From: Planctomycetota bacterium
GTDB lineage: Bacteria > Planctomycetota > GCA-002687715
DNA length: 35,501 bases
Direction of reading: 5' to 3'
NCBI GenBank assembly: GCA_002687715.1
Contig: NZBC01000043.1
Coordinates: forward strand, 1-35,501
In this document: positions 32,435 through 35,501 of the stretch, one piece after another
Numbering within the stretch: the first letter of the stretch is position 1
Layout: every line of letters starts with the position of its first letter
Program-made: the position numbers and the translations under genes
The notes under the pieces: generated by a model
Database searches by the model: none
Told to the model about the DNA's origin: nothing
What the model saw: only the letters and a program-made list of their open reading frames with translations

Positions 32435-32970
32435 CCGAGGCCAGGCCAGCCCGCATCGGCGTCCTCGTGGTCTCGGATCGAGCCAGCCGCGGGGAATACG
32501 AAGACCGCGGCGGCCCCGCCATCAAGAACACGTTCGGCGACTACCTGACGTCGTCGTGGGAGCCCGTCTACCGCTGCATCCCCGACGAACGCGGCCTGAT
32601 CGAGTCGACGCTGGTCGAGCTCGTCGACACCGAGGGCTGCGACCTCGTGGTCACGACGGGCGGCACCGGTCCGGCGCCGCGCGACGTCACGCCCGAAGCC
32701 ACGGAGTCCGTGTGCGAACGGATGATGCCCGGCTTCGGCGAGCTGATGCGCCAGGTCTCGTTGCAGTACGTTCCGACCGCCATCCTCTCGCGCCAGACCG
32801 CCGGCATCCGAGAACGTTGCCTGGTCATCAATCTCCCGGGCAAGCCGGCGGCGATCCGCCAGTGCCTGGACGCGGTCTTCCCCGCCATTCCGTACTGTCT
32901 CGATCTGATCGGCGCCGCCTACCTCGAGAACGACCCGTCCGTCATCGAGGTCTTCCGGCCCAAGAAGTGA
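32431..32970 (+). CDS. mogA: Molybdopterin adenylyltransferase MogA
   Basis: 179 residues. MogA adenylylates molybdopterin with ATP before MoeA inserts molybdate. The sequence closely follows the E. coli MogA pattern: VVSDRASRGEYEDRGGPAI, IPDERGLIESTLVELVD, VVTTGGTGPAPRDVTPEAT (MPT-binding and catalytic Asp region), MMPGFGELMRQ, VPTAILSRQTAGIR and NLPGKPAAIRQCL, with a C-terminus ending VFRPKK. This pattern and the MPGFGE-MRQ-SL block favour MogA over MoaB. ATG 32431 is the only sensible start and overlaps the moeA stop by 4 bases. It converges on the dehydrogenase gene with a 22-base gap; no T-run terminator is seen there. Confidence 0.94.
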   Translation: MTEARPARIGVLVVSDRASRGEYEDRGGPAIKNTFGDYLTSSWEPVYRCIPDERGLIESTLVELVDTEGCDLVVTTGGTGPAPRDVTPEATESVCERMMPGFGELMRQVSLQYVPTAILSRQTAGIRERCLVINLPGKPAAIRQCLDAVFPAIPYCLDLIGAAYLENDPSVIEVFRPKK

Positions 32971-32992
32971 TCCCGGTGCTCACCCCCGTGCT

Positions 32993-33802
32993 TCACAGAT
33001 CGGCGACGGCCCGGATGGAGAGGTCGTCGATCTGGACGCCCGGCGGCTGCGTGACGGCGTAGAGCACGGCGTTCGCGACGTCTTCCGGCAGGAGGATACG
33101 CCCGTGCAGCGCACGGATTGCGGCGTGCATCTCGGGTGGTAGCCGCTCCCCGTGCAGGACGCCGATGGCCGACGGGTCCAGTCCGAGGTCGCGGGCGAGC
33201 GCATCGAGTCTCTCCTGCGGATGGGATCGCGCCATGTCCGTTGCGACGACGCCGGGCCGGATCGTCGTGAACCGGACCCCGTTGCCACGGGACGTCCGCC
33301 GCAGACCATCGACGATGGCCTCCAACGCGTGCTTCGTTCCCGCGTAGACAGGGTTCGAGCCGTCGCCCTCTCGCGTCACCAGGCTCGAAATGGCCACGAC
33401 CTGCCCTCGACCTTCCGGCTCCATCTGTCGCAATGCGGCGCGGATGGTCACGGCCGCACCGAGCACGTTGGTCTCGAGCAGCGAACGCCACGCCGAAACA
33501 TCCGCGGCGCCGAACGCGACCATGGGATCGATGCCCGCATTGGCCACGACGATATCCAGCCCGTCCGGCCCACTCGCCGCCGCCACGGTCCGCACCATGG
33601 ACGCCTCGTCGCACACGTCCGCGACCGACCCCTCGACCGCGCCGCTGGCCCGCAAGTCGGTAACCGCGCCCTCGAGGCGGACCGGATCCCGCCCACAGAC
33701 CGTGACCCGGCAACCTTCGCCGGCCAACACCCGCGCCGTCGCGCAGCCGATCCCCGACGTGCCGCCCGTCACGAGCGCGTGCTTGCCATCCAGGCATCCC
33801 AT
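32993..33802 (-). CDS. Short-chain dehydrogenase/reductase (SDR)
   Basis: 269 residues, classical SDR length. Cofactor motif TGGTSGIG near the N-terminus, CGRD at the end of the second strand, VANAG, catalytic Ser in ISSLV and the YAGTK pair (Tyr-x-x-x-Lys), then RPGVVATDM. The Arg in CGRD suggests NADP(H) preference. Substrate unknown; the C-terminal half resembles the YdfG/serine-dehydrogenase-like oxidoreductases that act on small hydroxy acids, but this is only a guess. Start ATG 33802 lies 9 bases from a TAGGAT hexamer. It is divergent from glutamate dehydrogenase with 75 bases between the starts and may share regulation with it. Confidence 0.9.
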   Translation of the reverse strand: MGCLDGKHALVTGGTSGIGCATARVLAGEGCRVTVCGRDPVRLEGAVTDLRASGAVEGSVADVCDEASMVRTVAAASGPDGLDIVVANAGIDPMVAFGAADVSAWRSLLETNVLGAAVTIRAALRQMEPEGRGQVVAISSLVTREGDGSNPVYAGTKHALEAIVDGLRRTSRGNGVRFTTIRPGVVATDMARSHPQERLDALARDLGLDPSAIGVLHGERLPPEMHAAIRALHGRILLPEDVANAVLYAVTQPPGVQIDDLSIRAVADL

Positions 33803-33811
33803 CTCGGCAGC

Positions 33812-33817
33812 ATCCTA
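33812..33817 (-). promoter_or_regulatory. Putative -10 element (TAGGAT) of the SDR gene
   Basis: On the minus strand TAGGAT is 9 bases before ATG 33802, giving a leader of only about two bases. No clear -35. Confidence 0.35.
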
Positions 33818-33850
33818 TCCCGGGGATCTGACGAATAGGTCGTGCGGCCG

Positions 33851-33856
33851 TAGAAT
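33851..33856 (+). promoter_or_regulatory. Putative -10 element (TAGAAT) of glutamate dehydrogenase
   Basis: TAGAAT lies 21 bases upstream of ATG 33878, leaving room for a short leader that contains GGGAGA (33867-33872) 5 bases before the start. This gene therefore has a conventional ribosome-binding site, unlike the leaderless candidates. Confidence 0.45.
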
Positions 33857-33877
33857 CGCCGCACTCGGGAGAATCCC

Positions 33878-35338
33878 ATGGCCAGGAAGACTGCAGCCAA
33901 GACACGCAAGAGACCAACGAAGAAGGCCGCCGAGGATGTGAACCTGCTCCACGTCGTCCACAGCCAGTTCGAGCGCGCCGCCGCCGGACTGAATCTCGCG
34001 CCGGGCCTCGTAGACAGCATCCGCATCTGCAACAACGTCTTCGCGTTCAAGTTCCCGGTCCGCGTCGAAGACGAGGTTCGCATCTACCAAGGATTCCGCG
34101 CCGAGCACAGCCACCACCGCAAGCCGCTCAAGGGCGGCATCCGATTCGCACCGCACGTGGACGCCGATGAGGTGAAGGCGCTGGCCGCGCTCATGACGTT
34201 CAAGTGTGCGATCGTCAACGTCCCGTTCGGAGGCAGCAAGGGTGCCGTCGCCATCGACCCGCGCACCACGCCCGTGGACGTTCTGGAACGGGTGACCCGC
34301 CGGTACACGTTCGAGCTCTGTCACAAGAACTTCATCGGGCCGGGGGTGAACGTGCCCGCACCGGACATGGGTACGGGCGAGCGCGAGATGTCGTGGATCG
34401 CCGACACCTACGGCATGATGAACCCCGCCGACATCAACTCCTTCGCCTGCGTCACCGGCAAGCCGGTCAGCCAGGGCGGAATCGCGGGACGCACCGAGGC
34501 GACCGGGCGAGGCGTTTTCTACGGCATCCGCGAGATGCTGACCAACCCCACCGCGACCAAGAAGTTCAGGCTCGACCCGGGTACCGACGGAAAGACCTTC
34601 GTCGTGCAAGGGTTCGGCAACGTCGGCTACCACGGCGCCCGCATCATGGTCACGGAAGGCGGCATGAAGTGCGTCGGCATCGGCGAGTGGGACGGCACGA
34701 TCTCCAACCCGAAGGGGCTCGACCCGGACAGGGTCAAAGCCTGGCAGCAGAAGAAGGGGACGATCCTCGGATTCCCGCGCGCAAGATCGGTCACGAACCC
34801 CAAGGCATTCCTCGACATCGCCTGCGACGTCCTGGTCCCGGCGGCGCTCGAGAACCAGATCACGCTGGCGAACGCCCACCGCGTGAAGGCCCGCATCCTC
34901 GCCGAGGCAGCCAACGGTCCGACCACGCCGGGTGCGGAGAAGATCCTGCTCAGGAATGGTGTCGCGATCATCCCCGACATCTACCTCAACTCGGGCGGCG
35001 TCACCGTCTCGTACTTCGAGTGGACGAAGAACATCAGCCACATGCGCTTCGGCCGCATGGCCAAGCGCTTCGAGGGCACGCGCGAACGACGCTCCCTGGA
35101 TGCGATCGAAGAGGCGACCGGCATCAACCTCAGCGCCGACATGGACGCGCTGACCCGTGGCCCCGACGAGGTCGACCTCGTCCGCTCGGGCCTCGAGGGC
35201 ACGATGGTCGAAGCGTTCGAGGAGATGCTGGATGACCTCATGAACGCGAAGCGCAGCCGCGACCTCCGCGTCGCCGCCTACCGCGTCGCCATCGCCAAGG
35301 TCGCCGCCAGCTACGAAGCCCTGGGCATCTTCCCCTAG
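33878..35338 (+). CDS. Glutamate dehydrogenase (Glu/Leu/Phe/Val dehydrogenase family)
   Basis: 486 residues. It would interconvert glutamate with 2-oxoglutarate and ammonia. Motifs: KPLKGGIRFAPHVDADEVKA with the substrate lysine, NVPFGGSKGAVAIDP with the catalytic lysine, NVPAPDMGTGEREM with the catalytic Asp, and the dinucleotide loop VVQGFGNVGYHGA. The GGIRF-x6-DEVKALAALMTFKCA segment is closer to the animal and archaeal type than to E. coli GdhA, suggesting a hexameric type I enzyme. NAD versus NADP use is not certain. The first 20 residues are an unusual Lys/Arg-rich tail (MARKTAAKTRKRPTKKAAED) before the normal N-terminus. A Shine-Dalgarno GGGAGA and a TAGAAT -10 precede ATG 33878. No full-length paralogue is nearby. 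Confidence 0.94.
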   Translation: MARKTAAKTRKRPTKKAAEDVNLLHVVHSQFERAAAGLNLAPGLVDSIRICNNVFAFKFPVRVEDEVRIYQGFRAEHSHHRKPLKGGIRFAPHVDADEVKALAALMTFKCAIVNVPFGGSKGAVAIDPRTTPVDVLERVTRRYTFELCHKNFIGPGVNVPAPDMGTGEREMSWIADTYGMMNPADINSFACVTGKPVSQGGIAGRTEATGRGVFYGIREMLTNPTATKKFRLDPGTDGKTFVVQGFGNVGYHGARIMVTEGGMKCVGIGEWDGTISNPKGLDPDRVKAWQQKKGTILGFPRARSVTNPKAFLDIACDVLVPAALENQITLANAHRVKARILAEAANGPTTPGAEKILLRNGVAIIPDIYLNSGGVTVSYFEWTKNISHMRFGRMAKRFEGTRERRSLDAIEEATGINLSADMDALTRGPDEVDLVRSGLEGTMVEAFEEMLDDLMNAKRSRDLRVAAYRVAIAKVAASYEALGIFP

Positions 35339-35350
35339 CCTGCTCCATGG

Positions 35351-35428
35351 CCTCCAGGTCCGGCTCCGGCTTCGCCGTCAGAGCGTCTGGAGAATCCGGC
35401 TTCGCCGCCAGACCGGAGCGGACCTGGA
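35351..35428. repeat. Partial copy of the GCGGACCT repeat with a 30-base tandem unit
   Basis: Twelve bases after the glutamate dehydrogenase stop, CCTCCAGGTCCG begins a repeat region. TCCGGCTTCGCCGTCAGA (35365-35382) recurs with one change 30 bases later (35395-35412). The region ends with CCGGAGCGGACCTGGA (35413-35428), identical to 21097-21112. Its position just 3' of a gene matches the element after the macroglobulin gene. The remaining bases to 35501 show nothing I can name. Confidence 0.7.
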
Positions 35429-35501
35429 CTTCCCACCGGTTCACAAGGCCAGAGTGAGAATCTCAAGGTGGGTACTCGATCGCGGGATGTTCAGCGAATC
35501 G

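Noticed and set aside
1..35501. tRNA or rRNA genes
   Set aside because: No cloverleaf with a TTCGANNC arm or conserved rRNA segment was found on reading the gaps.

Overview
The window is GC-rich (roughly two thirds G+C by eye) bacterial DNA, densely coded on both strands, with no rRNA, tRNA, CRISPR array, transposase or phage gene that I can recognise. The gene repertoire includes a sulfatase fused to membrane and HEAT-like segments, a very large alpha-2-macroglobulin, an exported protein made of carboxypeptidase-regulatory-like repeats, a soluble Ser/Thr kinase, an exported sialidase and large secreted Gly/Thr/Asn-rich proteins. This suggests a deep-branching Planctomycetota-like organism. 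That placement is inference from gene content only.

Layout. 1-4597 (minus): sulfatase-like membrane protein, then a SAM methyltransferase, then an amino-acid permease cut by the window edge. 4645-5565 (plus): MoxR-type AAA+ ATPase, divergent from the sulfatase across 47 bp. 5621-14978 (plus): a degenerate exported peptidase-like protein, then five genes joined by 1-4 base overlaps or nearly so (TraB/PrgY-like protein, ABC exporter, sialidase, guanine deaminase, Ser/Thr kinase). 15065-17572 (plus): membrane-anchored repeat protein closed by a strong terminator. 17767-29114 (minus): alpha-2-macroglobulin, a small four-helix membrane protein and a secreted subtilisin-like protease. 29509-31116 (plus): secreted protein closed by tandem hairpins. 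31223-32970 (plus): moeA-mogA molybdenum-cofactor pair. 32993-33802 (minus): short-chain dehydrogenase. 33878-35338 (plus): glutamate dehydrogenase.

Three patterns stand out. First, six genes have a TANNNT hexamer only 6-9 bases upstream of the start codon and little or no Shine-Dalgarno sequence, which is the signature of leaderless transcripts. Second, the alpha-2-macroglobulin appears to carry at its C-terminus a shortened second copy of its own N-terminal TPR plus beta-domain block. Third, a nested-palindrome repeat built on a GCGGACCT core lies just 3' of the alpha-2-macroglobulin gene and recurs in part just 3' of the glutamate dehydrogenase gene.

Functionally the window combines envelope and secreted proteins (macroglobulin, subtilase, sialidase, sulfatase, repeat proteins) with housekeeping metabolism (Moco synthesis, guanine and glutamate catabolism). 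I see no defence or mobile system.
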